DNA from: an uncultured Clostridia bacterium
Lineage (GTDB): Bacteria; Bacillota; Clostridia; Christensenellales; Borkfalkiaceae
Assembly: GCA_944354125.1 (NCBI GenBank)
Contig: CALVPT010000009.1
Location: forward strand, 17,336-81,335
Reading direction: 5' to 3'
DNA: 64,000 bases
A model generated the notes under the pieces. It saw nothing but the letters and a program-made list of their open reading frames with translations. It searched no databases and was not told the origin of the DNA. The first letter of the stretch is position 1. Every line of letters begins with the position of its first letter. The position numbers were made by a program, and so were the translations under genes. Below, one piece after another: positions 8,619 to 16,902 of this stretch.

Positions 8619-8652
8619 AAAAAAACTCTGCGAGTTTTTCGCAGAGTTTTTT
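8619..8652. terminator. Bidirectional terminator
   Basis: The near-perfect inverted repeat AAAAAACTCTGCGA / TTCGCAGAGTTTTTT lies between the convergent methyltransferase and aminopeptidase genes. A and T runs flank both sides. Confidence 0.9.
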
Positions 8653-8665
8653 ATATTCATTGCAA

Positions 8666-9892
8666 TCAGAACGCCCAGTTACCGTCCTTGAATATCTGAA
8701 CGCGCTTACCGTCCTTTGTAACGCCGACGATGGACATATCCTTACTGCCTATCATGAAATCGACGTGAATCATCGAGTTGTTTATGCCAAGCTCATTGCA
8801 CTGCTCGTTAGTGTACTTTTCATAGTCTGCAAGGCAGTTATTGAAGCCCCTGCCCAGCGCGAGGTGACAACTTGCATTTTCGTCAAAGAGCGTATTGAAA
8901 AAGAGTATGCCCGTATTGTTGATTGGCGAATCATAGGCAATCAGCGCAACCTCGCCGAGATATGCCGCACCCTCGTCCATGGCTATCATCTTTTCGAGCA
9001 GATCCTGATTCTTTTCAGCGCCGACCTTTACAGCCTTGCCGTCCTTGAATTCTACCCAGAAATTTTCAATGAGTTTGCCCTGATAGGAAAGAGGCTTTGT
9101 AGCGACTACTTTACCCTCCGCTCTGCCCTTCATAGGACTTGTAAACACCTCCTCCGAGGGGATGTTGGGATTAAAGTAGACATTTGCGCCGAGCGTCGTT
9201 TCGCCGCCGCCGCAGAAGATTCCCCTTTCGTTGAGTCCGACTATGAAATCCGTGCCGTTGGACGACTTGTATTCCAGGCTGTCAAACTTATAACCGTTCA
9301 GAAATTCGCACCTCTTTGCAAGGTTCTTGTTGTGCTCATCCCAGGCGGCTACGGGGTCGTCGTCCACTCTGGAAGTATATAAAATTGCCTCCCAAAGTTT
9401 TTCTACCGCATCTTCTTCGGAAAGTTCGGGGAAGACCTTTTTAGCCCATTCCTTGCCGGGAACCGACGCTATGCACCACTGATACTTATTTTCGATGGCG
9501 TCGCGGTAGGGCTTGATTATGGGATATCTCGCCATATTTGCCCTTGAAATTTTAGCATTATCCGTGCCTGCAAGTCCGTCGGGGTCGTCCGAATCGAGCC
9601 AGAGAAGACAACTTAACGTGTCTACCCTCGTCTGCCATTCTGCCTTTTCCGTCAGAGTAACTTCCGAAAGGGTCTCTTCCGTGCGATAGATAAGGTTAAG
9701 TTTGGAGACGGGCATATAAGACCATTTTACCGTCACCCTCTTGGCGCCGAGTTTATAACACTCCTCCACTACCATAGCCACAAATTCAGGCTGGTCGAGC
9801 CCGCATTGAATGACTACTTCCTGCCCGCTTTGAATATTCAATCCGCTCTTTACAATGAGATGAGCATATTTTTCAAGCCTTGATTTTTCCAT
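8666..9892 (-). CDS. M29 family aminopeptidase
   Basis: This is a metallo-aminopeptidase of the AmpS / aminopeptidase T family (MEROPS M29), 408 residues, full length for the family. The N-terminal region with GLNIQSGQEVVIQCG and YKLGAKRV is typical. The C-terminal half carries the metal-site signatures: GGEVTTSPM-like (here EEVFTSPMKGRAEG), LGEVALI, NTGILFFNTLFDENASCHLALG, and IHVDFMIG near the end. It acts in the cytoplasm on short peptides, releasing N-terminal residues. The upstream 69-codon gene stops where it starts (TAATG), so the two are coupled. Confidence 0.93.
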   Translation of the reverse strand: MEKSRLEKYAHLIVKSGLNIQSGQEVVIQCGLDQPEFVAMVVEECYKLGAKRVTVKWSYMPVSKLNLIYRTEETLSEVTLTEKAEWQTRVDTLSCLLWLDSDDPDGLAGTDNAKISRANMARYPIIKPYRDAIENKYQWCIASVPGKEWAKKVFPELSEEDAVEKLWEAILYTSRVDDDPVAAWDEHNKNLAKRCEFLNGYKFDSLEYKSSNGTDFIVGLNERGIFCGGGETTLGANVYFNPNIPSEEVFTSPMKGRAEGKVVATKPLSYQGKLIENFWVEFKDGKAVKVGAEKNQDLLEKMIAMDEGAAYLGEVALIAYDSPINNTGILFFNTLFDENASCHLALGRGFNNCLADYEKYTNEQCNELGINNSMIHVDFMIGSKDMSIVGVTKDGKRVQIFKDGNWAF

Positions 9893-10101
9893 TATTTACC
9901 TCTTGCCTCCTTAGCGAGCTGATACGCCACGGCCACCAACTCTTCGTCCATTGCCTGAGGGTGTTGACCCATATACCAGATGAGGTCGTCAATTTCATCG
10001 TCTGTCTTAAGCACCATGAGTATTGCCGCAGTATTTTCTCTTCTTATCCTGCGCGTGAAGAGCGCAACGGCAAGCATCTTCTGTTTCTGAGTAAGTTCCA
10101 T
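9892..10101 (-). CDS. Small conserved-looking protein coupled to aminopeptidase
   Basis: This is a 69-residue, largely helical, charged protein with no signal peptide or membrane segment. It has a basic patch TRRIRRE (about 16-22) and an acidic stretch KTDDEIDDLIWYMG. I do not recognise a named family. It has a GGAG Shine-Dalgarno 7 nt before its ATG and shares a TAATG stop/start with the M29 aminopeptidase, so it is a genuine gene in the same operon. A role connected with the peptidase is only a guess. Confidence 0.7.
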   Translation of the reverse strand: MELTQKQKMLAVALFTRRIRRENTAAILMVLKTDDEIDDLIWYMGQHPQAMDEELVAVAYQLAKEARGK

Positions 10102-10227
10102 GAGTAAGCTCCGTTTATAGTTTATATATTTTGAATAATTTTATCACGAATCGTCTGACGAGTAAAGAATATTGCTTACTCCTCTCATAAATTTTTTATT
10201 AAATCTTCAAACACCGCTCAAAATTGC

Positions 10228-10256
10228 TTGATTTTTTCGCCGTGATTTTATATCAT
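10228..10256 (+). promoter_or_regulatory. tRNA-Ser promoter
   Basis: TTGATT (10228-10233), a 17-nt spacer and TATCAT (10251-10256) lie 25 nt before the mature tRNA 5' end. Confidence 0.7.
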
Positions 10257-10280
10257 ATTTATGCTTGATTTCAAGCGTTT

Positions 10281-10370
10281 GCAGAGATGGCTGAGCGGTT
10301 TAAGGCGCACGATTGGAAATCGTGTGACGGCTAACCCCGTCCGGAGGTTCAAATCCTCTTCTCTGCGCCA
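10281..10370 (+). tRNA. tRNA-Ser (anticodon GGA)
   Basis: This is a 90-nt class II tRNA with acceptor stem GCAGAGA / TCTCTGC, discriminator G and an encoded CCA end. The anticodon stem CACGA / TCGTG encloses the loop TTGGAAA, giving anticodon GGA (reads UCC and UCU). The long variable arm expected for tRNA-Ser follows, then the T arm with GGTTCAAATCC. A strong terminator follows directly. Confidence 0.97.
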
Positions 10371-10377
10371 AACGAGT

Positions 10378-10445
10378 ATAATCCGAACCTGAAACCGATT
10401 TTAGTCGGCGGAGCGTTCGGATTATTTCTTTTTTTATAACCCCAT
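10378..10445 (+). terminator. Terminator after tRNA-Ser
   Basis: ATAATCCGAAC (10378-10388) pairs with GTTCGGATTAT (10425-10435), with an internal ACCGATTTTAGTCGG hairpin, followed by T-rich sequence. Confidence 0.85.
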
Positions 10446-10449
10446 ACAG

Positions 10450-10487
10450 GTGACTTCGTTCCATTACTATGCTATAATAGCTATATG
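10450..10487 (+). promoter_or_regulatory. Promoter for leaderless mRNA of CPBP gene
   Basis: GTGACT (10450-10455), a 17-nt spacer and a perfect TATAAT (10473-10478) are followed after 6 nt by the ATG at 10485. No ribosome-binding site is visible, so transcription and translation probably start together. Confidence 0.65.
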
Positions 10488-11255
10488 AAGATAAAAGCGG
10501 TTGTGAAATATCTTATTATTACATTTGTCATAACTTATGCTTGTTGGTGGGGCGTAGCTGCACTTGTTGCATATACTGATTTTGTATATGGCGACATATT
10601 GCCGACAATTATATATATTATAGGTAACTTCGGTCCAGCCATTGCAGCATTATTTTGCATTGACGGCAGACCATATCTACACTCACTGAAAAAATTTTTG
10701 TTTTCATACAAAAAACGCGGGATATGGTTTTTCCTTTTGTTTGCCGCCCTCGTTACGCTCACTGTGGGACTTTCTTCAATGGAATGGAACCCGCAAATGA
10801 CGGCGTTGAACTTTTTTATCTCCCTGCTTGGTTCCACCTTTATTTACGGCGGTGAGGAAGAATTAGGCTGGCGCGGTATTTTGCACCCTGCATTGTCAAA
10901 GAAAATAACATTCCCGCTTGCCGCGCTCGCGTGCGGCGTTATATGGGCGTTATGGCATTTACCGCTTTGGTTTATAGAAGGTCACCCTAATCAGTCAATG
11001 CCATTTTGGGTACAAGCTACACTTGGCATATTCCTCTGTTTCTGGCTTGGCATAATTTATAAGCGGTCTGAATGCCTGCCGCTGTGTATGCTCTTTCACG
11101 GTTTTGTCAATGTGATGTTGTCGTCATTCGTGTTAAAACTGAACTTGATATTGATTGTCGGGATTCTACTGACGACAGCCGTTGCAATTGCACTTTGGCT
11201 ACTTGACATAAAGCGGACAAAAACTTTAAGTAATCAGACGACAAATACTAAATAG
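10485..11255 (+). CDS. CPBP family intramembrane metalloprotease
   Basis: This is a multi-pass membrane protein (256 residues, about eight hydrophobic helices) of the CPBP/Abi (CAAX prenyl protease-like) family. The catalytic motifs are visible: EEELGWRG (Glu124 onward, Arg130), WHLPLW with His158, and FHGFVNV with His205. Bacterial members are often linked to bacteriocin self-immunity or membrane-protein processing. The codon use is more AT-rich than in neighbouring core genes. The gene sits between a tRNA-Ser and a serine recombinase, which suggests horizontal acquisition. The substrate is unknown. Confidence 0.88.
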   Translation: MKIKAVVKYLIITFVITYACWWGVAALVAYTDFVYGDILPTIIYIIGNFGPAIAALFCIDGRPYLHSLKKFLFSYKKRGIWFFLLFAALVTLTVGLSSMEWNPQMTALNFFISLLGSTFIYGGEEELGWRGILHPALSKKITFPLAALACGVIWALWHLPLWFIEGHPNQSMPFWVQATLGIFLCFWLGIIYKRSECLPLCMLFHGFVNVMLSSFVLKLNLILIVGILLTTAVAIALWLLDIKRTKTLSNQTTNTK

Positions 11256-11284
11256 TTTTCATTATAACTTCTAATAGAAGTATA

Positions 11285-11423
11285 GCCCACTATACTTCGC
11301 AAGCGAAGTCGTGGGCTCTGCGAGGCTTTTGTTCCACGCAAGAGAAAAGGGTTTCAGGGGAAGGCTTCCCCTGACGAGGCGAGCGTTTGCGCTCGGCAAG
11401 TGGCTTGCCACTTGCGTACCTCG
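11285..11423. repeat. Cluster of four strong hairpins
   Basis: Four consecutive inverted repeats lie here: GCCCAC...GTGGGC enclosing ACTTCGC/GCGAAGT (11285-11316); TCAGGGGAA/TTCCCCTGA (11354-11374); CGAGCG/CGCTCG (11380-11395); and GCAAGTGG/CCACTTGC (11396-11415). The last two are enclosed by CGAGG/CCTCG (11375-11379 and 11419-11423), giving a branched fold. No ORF occupies the stretch. It precedes the recombinase promoter. Confidence 0.7.
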
Positions 11424-11452
11424 CTATCCAAAAATTGTAAAGAAAATTTTTA

Positions 11453-11477
11453 ATATATGACTATATCTGTCATATAT
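11453..11477. promoter_or_regulatory. Palindromic operator at the recombinase promoter
   Basis: A perfect 9-bp inverted repeat, ATATATGAC-N7-GTCATATAT, overlaps the expected -35 region of the TATAAT at 11485-11490. A repressor, perhaps the recombinase itself, may bind here. The same arms occur with a 1-nt spacer at 17737-17753. Confidence 0.5.
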
Positions 11478-11484
11478 ACTATGT

Positions 11485-11510
11485 TATAATACCCTCATCA
11501 AAATGAGGAG
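11485..11510 (+). promoter_or_regulatory. -10 box and ribosome-binding site of recombinase gene
   Basis: TATAAT (11485-11490) has no good -35 box, consistent with tight regulation. GAGGAG (11505-11510) lies 8 nt before the ATG at 11519. Confidence 0.6.
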
Positions 11511-11518
11511 CAATTTCA

Positions 11519-12973
11519 ATGAAAGCCGTAATCTACGCACGTTATTCAAGCGACAACCAAAGAGAAGAGAGCATTGACGGTCAGCTCCGTGAATGTATGG
11601 AGTATGCCAAGTTCAACGGCATAGACGTCGTGAACAGCTACATAGACCGTGCGCTCTCTGCAAAGACTGACAACCGCCCTAACTTCCAGCGTATGATTAA
11701 GGACAGTTACAAGGGTTTATTTGACGTTGTCCTCGTGTGGAAATTAGACCGCTTTGCGCGCAACCGCTACGATAGCGCACACTATAAAACCATACTCAAA
11801 CGTAATGGTGTGCGTGTGCTCTCCGCAAAGGAAACCATTTCTGAGGGCGCGGAAGGTATTCTGCTCGAATCTATGTTGGAGGGCTATGCAGAGTACTACT
11901 CAATAGAACTCGCTGAAAAGGTTAAGCGCGGCTTGACGGAGAACGCATTGAAAGCCAAGGCAAACGGCGGAACCTGCACGTTCGGCTATACGGTTGACAG
12001 CGACAGGCACTACCAGATTGACCCGCCCGCCGCGCTCATCGTGCGCGAGGTGTTTCAGCTTTACGCCGACGGCAAGACAATGAAAGAGATTAAGGACATT
12101 TTGAACGCAAAAGGTTTGACCAACTCGCGTGGGAAAGAATTTACCTTTAACACGATACAGCGTATGCTTTCAAACCGGAAGTATATAGGCGAATATCATT
12201 TCGGCGAAGTAACAATTCCCGACTCTATGCCTGCAATCGTGGACAAGGAGCTGTTCGAGAAAGTGCAGAAAATGCTTGTCAAGAACAAGAAAGCCCCTTC
12301 GCGCCACAAGGCAGAGGACGACTACCTGCTCACCACAAAACTTTTTTGCGGTCACTGCGGTGCGATAATGAACGGCGAGAGCGGAACGAGCCACACCAAC
12401 ACGACCTACCGCTATTATAAATGCGTGAACTCGCGCAAGAAGAAATGTAAGAAAAAGCCCATTGCCAAAGAAAAGATAGAAAACGCTGTAATAAAGCGCA
12501 TAATGCAGTTTTTAGAGGACGAAAAAGCGATTGACGAGCTTGTAGAACGCATTTACGAGCTGCAATTCGCGGAAAACACCTATATTCCCAAGCTGGAAGA
12601 ACAGATAACCGAAACGCAGAAGCGCATAGACAACCTGATTAAGGCAGCAGAGCAAGGCTTTGTTTCGGAGTCGTCGGCAAAACGATTGAAAGAGCTGGAA
12701 GAAACCAAAAAACAACAGGAAATCGCGCTCATACAGGAGCAAATCAAAACGCCGCTGTTCACGACAGACCAAATTGCTTTTGCGATTTATAAGTTCAGAC
12801 AATTAGATTTATCCACGCGGGAAGCCAAACAAGCATTGATTGACGGCTTTGTAAATGCCATTTACCTCTACGACGACCACGCAAAACTCATTCTGAACTA
12901 CAAAAACGATACGAAAACCATTACCCTTGACGAGCTTCAAGGTTCGGATTTTAATTCGGTCACTGCGCCATAG
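11519..12973 (+). CDS. Large serine recombinase
   Basis: This is a site-specific DNA integrase/excisionase of the large serine recombinase family, 484 residues. The N-terminal resolvase domain (about 1-145) starts with YARYSSDNQ, where Ser10 is the catalytic nucleophile and Arg8 its partner. KLDRFARN (75-82) supplies further active-site arginines. A recombinase domain follows (about 150-260), then a zinc ribbon (Cys277, Cys280, Cys302, Cys310) and a coiled-coil stretch (about 345-410). All domains are complete, so the enzyme may be active. It is not accompanied by other mobile-element genes apart from the CPBP protease upstream, so this looks like a minimal or decayed element. Confidence 0.95.
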   Translation: MKAVIYARYSSDNQREESIDGQLRECMEYAKFNGIDVVNSYIDRALSAKTDNRPNFQRMIKDSYKGLFDVVLVWKLDRFARNRYDSAHYKTILKRNGVRVLSAKETISEGAEGILLESMLEGYAEYYSIELAEKVKRGLTENALKAKANGGTCTFGYTVDSDRHYQIDPPAALIVREVFQLYADGKTMKEIKDILNAKGLTNSRGKEFTFNTIQRMLSNRKYIGEYHFGEVTIPDSMPAIVDKELFEKVQKMLVKNKKAPSRHKAEDDYLLTTKLFCGHCGAIMNGESGTSHTNTTYRYYKCVNSRKKKCKKKPIAKEKIENAVIKRIMQFLEDEKAIDELVERIYELQFAENTYIPKLEEQITETQKRIDNLIKAAEQGFVSESSAKRLKELEETKKQQEIALIQEQIKTPLFTTDQIAFAIYKFRQLDLSTREAKQALIDGFVNAIYLYDDHAKLILNYKNDTKTITLDELQGSDFNSVTAP

Positions 12974-12976
12974 ATT

Positions 12977-13031
12977 AGTGCCGATTTTGATTGATTTTTA
13001 GTCATTTTCAGTCAAAATGCGGCACTTTTTT
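12977..13031 (+). terminator. Terminator after recombinase gene
   Basis: AGTGCCG (12977-12983) pairs with CGGCACT (13020-13026), extended by the internal repeat ATTTTGATTGA / TCAGTCAAAAT, followed by TTTTTT. Confidence 0.85.
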
Positions 13032-13081
13032 ATTGCTTAATTTCTTGTACCCCAAAATTACCCCCGATTTCTATAGCGCGA

Positions 13082-13117
13082 TAAGCCCGAGGACAACATT
13101 TACCGCCCTCGGGCTTA
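13082..13117. repeat. 11-bp perfect hairpin between recombinase and Bce locus
   Basis: TAAGCCCGAGG pairs with CCTCGGGCTTA. It could end the minus-strand bce operon, which stops at 13173, but no T-tract follows on either strand. Confidence 0.5.
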
Positions 13118-13172
13118 CCCATCAAGGAAATATATTGACTATCGTGTATTCTGAATATTATTTAGCTTAAAA

Positions 13173-15095
13173 TCACTCCCTGAGCGACTTTTTTATGTCT
13201 GTCCAGGAAACTACCGCCGCCGCAATCAAATATATAGCGCATATGGCAACCACTACCGCAGAATAGCCGAATAGTTGAAGCGCCACCATTGCCGTCTGTC
13301 CGAAGATTTTCGACTCCGCCAACATATACGACATGATTGACGCTATCGGGAAATTGAAGATTATCGGCAGAATGAGCGGCACCATGCAGAAGAACATCAG
13401 TTGCAATACAAGCGATTTTTTCAGCATGCCCTCCGTAGCGCCGAGTTTCCACAATGTCCTGTATTTTTCCCTGTCCTCGGTAATCATTGTCAGCATCTTA
13501 AGCGACAGTATTGCCATGGTCATAAGCAGAAATACTGCCGAAATGTACAAATCGCCCAGAAGAAACAGACCGACCGCCCCGATATTATACAGTCTTTCGC
13601 ACTCCTTAATATCAAAGCTTATGTAATAGTCATAGCGTTCATTGAGATTGAAAAGCGTCTTATCCAATCCCCTGGCATCAAACTTGCCCTCTTTGAGATT
13701 TATGAAGAGATTATACTGAAAGAATTCTCCTTCAACCAATTCTTCATCGGGCAGGACGTTCCATTGATCTATGTTAAAGTTAGTGCTTATCATTCCGGAC
13801 GGACAGGATAAGGAGTATTTGCCAGAATCAGAGACATTGAGTATGAACTCGCCCTCCGTAACCTCCGAACACTCTAAAATTTTGCCATTGAGCTGCGGCA
13901 AATCATAGCCAAACATTGAACAGAGTTCCCTGAACTGGCTTTCGGCGACATATTCCCTGTTGCGGATGCCCGTACCACTCTCCCGGTACATCCTGACGAA
14001 ACAACTTTTATCAATCTCGGCATAGCTTTCTATCGTATCAACTATACTTTCTTCAATTTCCTCTTCGGCAGACTGAGAATCATCTTCCTTTGCAAAGTAG
14101 TAGCCCTCAATGTCATAAAGATATTGTCTGTCGTACTCTATCTCGATGATGTCCGAAATGGACAGAAAGATATTCGGTCCTATTATGACGAAGGTCATAA
14201 GCAGGGTCAGAAGCCCTATCATGACGGAATTGGCGCTCGTCCTACCCGAAAGCTGGCGCGCGGTAAACATTCCCACACCCTTCGCCCTGCCGCTTTTCAG
14301 CTTTACAATTAGCCAGGTCACGCCCCTGCAGAGCCCTACCGCCGACAATATGACGGACGCTATGAACAGCATTACTATTCCGAAAGCCAGGTCTGTTCTA
14401 TCAAAAAAGTCCGGCATATCCAGCCATCCGAGGAACATATAAAAACAGCCTATCGATACAGCCAGAAATATTACGGCAACGGCAAGCCACAGCGCGGGGA
14501 GCTGCACTTTCTTTTCGACAATTCTGTCGCCGTTCAAAAGTTTTGAAATTTTTGCAACGCGCAGATAGCTAAGCGATGCAACCGACGAAAGCAGAAACAC
14601 GACACCTACGATAATTGCGGTATATGCTAACGCTGCCGCCGAATAGCCGCCGACAGTATATTCAAGTTCGACAAAGCTTATGAATACGAGCATAAGCCCC
14701 TGATATATGACAAGTCCGAGTGCGACGCCGACAAAGAGAGCGACTACAAAAGTTATCGCCGTTTCGCAGAGGAATATCGTTATTATGTTCAGTCGGCTCA
14801 TTCCGAGAGTCAGATAGACGCCGAACTCTTTTTTGCGCCTTCTCAAAAGAAAGTTGGTTGCATATCCGAGCACGAATGCCATTATGAGGCTTAGGATTGC
14901 CGTAAGCGCAATGAGAATCGACCTTGTGCCATCATAATAATCTTCCAGCAGGACGTCCATCATATCGCTCTGAATTAAGTTGTTCACCGAAAATACGAGA
15001 GCGATTGTCAGCGTTATGGTTATAAAATAGATGAGATAACTGCCTATCTGTCGCTTTACGTTGCGGAAGGCAAGCTTAAAGAGCATCTGCCTCAC
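13173..15095 (-). CDS. BceB-type peptide-antibiotic ABC transporter permease
   Basis: This FtsX-fold permease has 640 residues. About ten membrane helices are arranged as in BceB: one helix, a group of helices, then a large extracellular domain (about 310-530, rich in charged residues), and a C-terminal helix group. BceB proteins remove antimicrobial peptides such as bacitracin from their lipid targets and also signal to the partner histidine kinase. It overlaps the ATPase gene by 20 nt and lies in a full Bce module (ATPase, kinase, regulator), which supports the assignment. The specific peptide is not readable. Confidence 0.92.
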   Translation of the reverse strand: MRQMLFKLAFRNVKRQIGSYLIYFITITLTIALVFSVNNLIQSDMMDVLLEDYYDGTRSILIALTAILSLIMAFVLGYATNFLLRRRKKEFGVYLTLGMSRLNIITIFLCETAITFVVALFVGVALGLVIYQGLMLVFISFVELEYTVGGYSAAALAYTAIIVGVVFLLSSVASLSYLRVAKISKLLNGDRIVEKKVQLPALWLAVAVIFLAVSIGCFYMFLGWLDMPDFFDRTDLAFGIVMLFIASVILSAVGLCRGVTWLIVKLKSGRAKGVGMFTARQLSGRTSANSVMIGLLTLLMTFVIIGPNIFLSISDIIEIEYDRQYLYDIEGYYFAKEDDSQSAEEEIEESIVDTIESYAEIDKSCFVRMYRESGTGIRNREYVAESQFRELCSMFGYDLPQLNGKILECSEVTEGEFILNVSDSGKYSLSCPSGMISTNFNIDQWNVLPDEELVEGEFFQYNLFINLKEGKFDARGLDKTLFNLNERYDYYISFDIKECERLYNIGAVGLFLLGDLYISAVFLLMTMAILSLKMLTMITEDREKYRTLWKLGATEGMLKKSLVLQLMFFCMVPLILPIIFNFPIASIMSYMLAESKIFGQTAMVALQLFGYSAVVVAICAIYLIAAAVVSWTDIKKSLRE

Positions 15096-15840
15096 CCCCT
15101 AACGCCTCGGAGACGGTGAGAATTTCGTGTCTGAAAGCCGCTCTCTCCCTGTCGCCCCTGTAAATTTCGGTATATATTGCGCCGTCCTTGAGAAAGATTA
15201 CCCTGTCCGAATAGGACGCGACGGTTGCATCGTGTGTAACCATGAGAATGGTTGAGCCCAGCGACGAATTCATAAGACAGAAGAGTTCCATAAGATTTTT
15301 GGAGTTCTTCGAGTCGAGTGCACCCGTCGGCTCGTCCGCAAGCACTATTGCAGGGTTTGATATGACGGCACGCGCGCAGGCAACCCTCTGCCTCTGTCCA
15401 CCCGACAACTCATAGGGGAACTTCTTTAGCTGGTCGTCTACCCCGAGCGCCTTGCTCACCCTTTTAAGTTCTGCGGCGGCAGTTGCCGCGTTTACACGCC
15501 TGAGATTCAACGGCAACACGATATTTTCGCCTACGGTAAGCGTGTCCAGAAGGTTATATTCCTGAAATATAAAGCCGATTTTATCGCGTCTGAAGGCGGC
15601 AAGCTCGCCGTCCCTGCGGCGGAGAATGGACTGCCCGTCGACAATTATATCTCCCGCGCTCAGCGACTCTATCGTTGAAATGACATTCAAAAGCGTGCTT
15701 TTGCCCGAACCTGATGCGCCCATTACGGCAACGAATTCGCCCCTGTCGACGTCAAAAGACAGACCGTCGAGCGCACAGACCGTGACGCTGCCGTTGGCGA
15801 AGTATTTTACTGCTTCTTTTACGCTGAGAATGTGTTCCAT
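15076..15840 (-). CDS. BceA-type ABC transporter ATP-binding protein
   Basis: This is the cytoplasmic ATPase of the Bce-type transporter (254 residues from the chosen start). Walker A GASGSGKST, the LSGGQRQRVACARA signature, Walker B VLADEPTGALDSKNS and the switch THDATVA are all intact, so it is an active member of the MacB/LolD/BceA class. I chose the ATG at 15840 because AAGGGTGG lies 5 nt upstream; a GTG nine nucleotides earlier is possible. The gene is preceded by its own promoter region with a BceR-like operator and overlaps the permease gene. Confidence 0.94.
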   Translation of the reverse strand: MEHILSVKEAVKYFANGSVTVCALDGLSFDVDRGEFVAVMGASGSGKSTLLNVISTIESLSAGDIIVDGQSILRRRDGELAAFRRDKIGFIFQEYNLLDTLTVGENIVLPLNLRRVNAATAAAELKRVSKALGVDDQLKKFPYELSGGQRQRVACARAVISNPAIVLADEPTGALDSKNSKNLMELFCLMNSSLGSTILMVTHDATVASYSDRVIFLKDGAIYTEIYRGDRERAAFRHEILTVSEALGGEADAL

Positions 15841-15860
15841 GATATCCACCCTTTTTTACA

Positions 15861-15866
15861 TTATAA
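15861..15866 (-). promoter_or_regulatory. -10 box of bceAB promoter
   Basis: On the minus strand TATAAT lies about 20 nt before the BceA start. No convincing -35 box is 17 nt upstream, as expected for an activator-dependent promoter served by the palindrome at 15904-15931. Confidence 0.55.
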
Positions 15867-15903
15867 CACGCTTTGCGGCAAAAGTACCTTACAAAAACAT
15901 TAC

Positions 15904-15931
15904 GGCAACCTTACAAATTTGTAAGGTTGCC
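15904..15931. promoter_or_regulatory. BceR-like operator palindrome
   Basis: This is a perfect 28-bp palindrome with the core TTACA-AATT-TGTAA. It fits the published BceR-type consensus TNACA-N4-TGTAA. It lies between the kinase gene stop (15940) and the bceAB promoter, so the local response regulator is inferred to activate bceAB from here. Terminator action for the kinase-regulator transcript is also possible. Confidence 0.75.
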
Positions 15932-15939
15932 TTTCATTG

Positions 15940-16902
15940 TCATGGAAATTTAAAGATAAAGCGCGTAAATCTGTCGGGCTCGGACTGCGCGCTGACCTCT
16001 ATCCCAAGCCTTTCGCAGGTCTCCTTTACAAGGTACAGTCCCATTCCCGTACCTCCGCCGGCTTTCCTGCCTGCACTGCCGACAAAACTGCGGTTGAATA
16101 TGCAGGGCAACTCGTGAGAGGGTATGCCCCTGCCGTCGTCAGTCAGCGTAAGGCATCTGTCGGATATATCTATTTGTATTTTGCAGCCGCGGCAATACTT
16201 AGCACAGTTTACGAGCAACTGCTTTATGCTGAATGCCAGCGACTTGTGGTCGGTGCTTATCATGGCGTCACCGTCTATATTTACGCTTATTCCTGCAGCC
16301 ATCAACAGTTCTGCCTGACTTTTGACGGCGTTGTCAGCTGTCTTTCTTACGGACTCCCTGGTCAATGCCGTATCCTTTTCCATACTCCTCAGCCGCGCAT
16401 GGTAAAGCACGCTCTCGGCGAGGTTGTCGGCCTTTTTGAATTCAGCCATAAGCTTTGCCCTGTCGCCGCCGTTGGCAATTATCAGCGCGCAGGACGTAAG
16501 CGGCGTCTTTATCTCGTGAATCCACTTTTCTATGTAATCGGAGTACTCCTCGCCCGAGCGCCTGAGCTCCTCAATCCTGGCTATCGCCGAATGCGAAATG
16601 CGTTTCATTACGAAAAAGTATTCGCGTTCCGTCGCGCCGTAAGGCTCTGGCAAGGTCTCGCCGAGGAGATACCCCTCGTCGAGTTCGTCGGCTATCCTGT
16701 TGAGCTTTTTTATGCGCTTGTTCACGACAATGAATTTAACCGTGAAAAAGACTGCCGACGACACGGCGACAATGCAGACGCTGAGCAGAATGAACAGCCG
16801 ATTTACGTCCGCCGCAACGGCAAATATGCTCCACGCCGCAGTGATGAGCAGGACGGCGAGCAGCGGAACTATTTCTGAAAGCAGGAATTTTCCGAACCTC
16901 AT
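15940..16902 (-). CDS. BceS-type intramembrane-sensing histidine kinase
   Basis: This sensor kinase has 320 residues. Two membrane helices near the N-terminus (about 10-30 and 35-60) have almost no extracellular loop, as in BceS-type kinases that sense through the transporter rather than directly. The phosphoacceptor is His129 in WIHEIKTPLTS. The ATPase domain has an N-box (QLLVNCAKYC), TDDGRGIP and a GTGMGLYLVKE G-box. It starts 4 nt inside the response-regulator gene (ATGA overlap), so the pair is co-translated. Confidence 0.93.
   Translation of the reverse strand: MRFGKFLLSEIVPLLAVLLITAAWSIFAVAADVNRLFILLSVCIVAVSSAVFFTVKFIVVNKRIKKLNRIADELDEGYLLGETLPEPYGATEREYFFVMKRISHSAIARIEELRRSGEEYSDYIEKWIHEIKTPLTSCALIIANGGDRAKLMAEFKKADNLAESVLYHARLRSMEKDTALTRESVRKTADNAVKSQAELLMAAGISVNIDGDAMISTDHKSLAFSIKQLLVNCAKYCRGCKIQIDISDRCLTLTDDGRGIPSHELPCIFNRSFVGSAGRKAGGGTGMGLYLVKETCERLGIEVSAQSEPDRFTRFIFKFP

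Noticed and set aside
10281..13080. Attachment-site duplication of the tRNA-Ser 3' end
   Set aside because: I looked for a copy of the tRNA 3' sequence downstream of the recombinase and found none. Serine recombinases do not usually need tRNA sites, so the tRNA may be unrelated.
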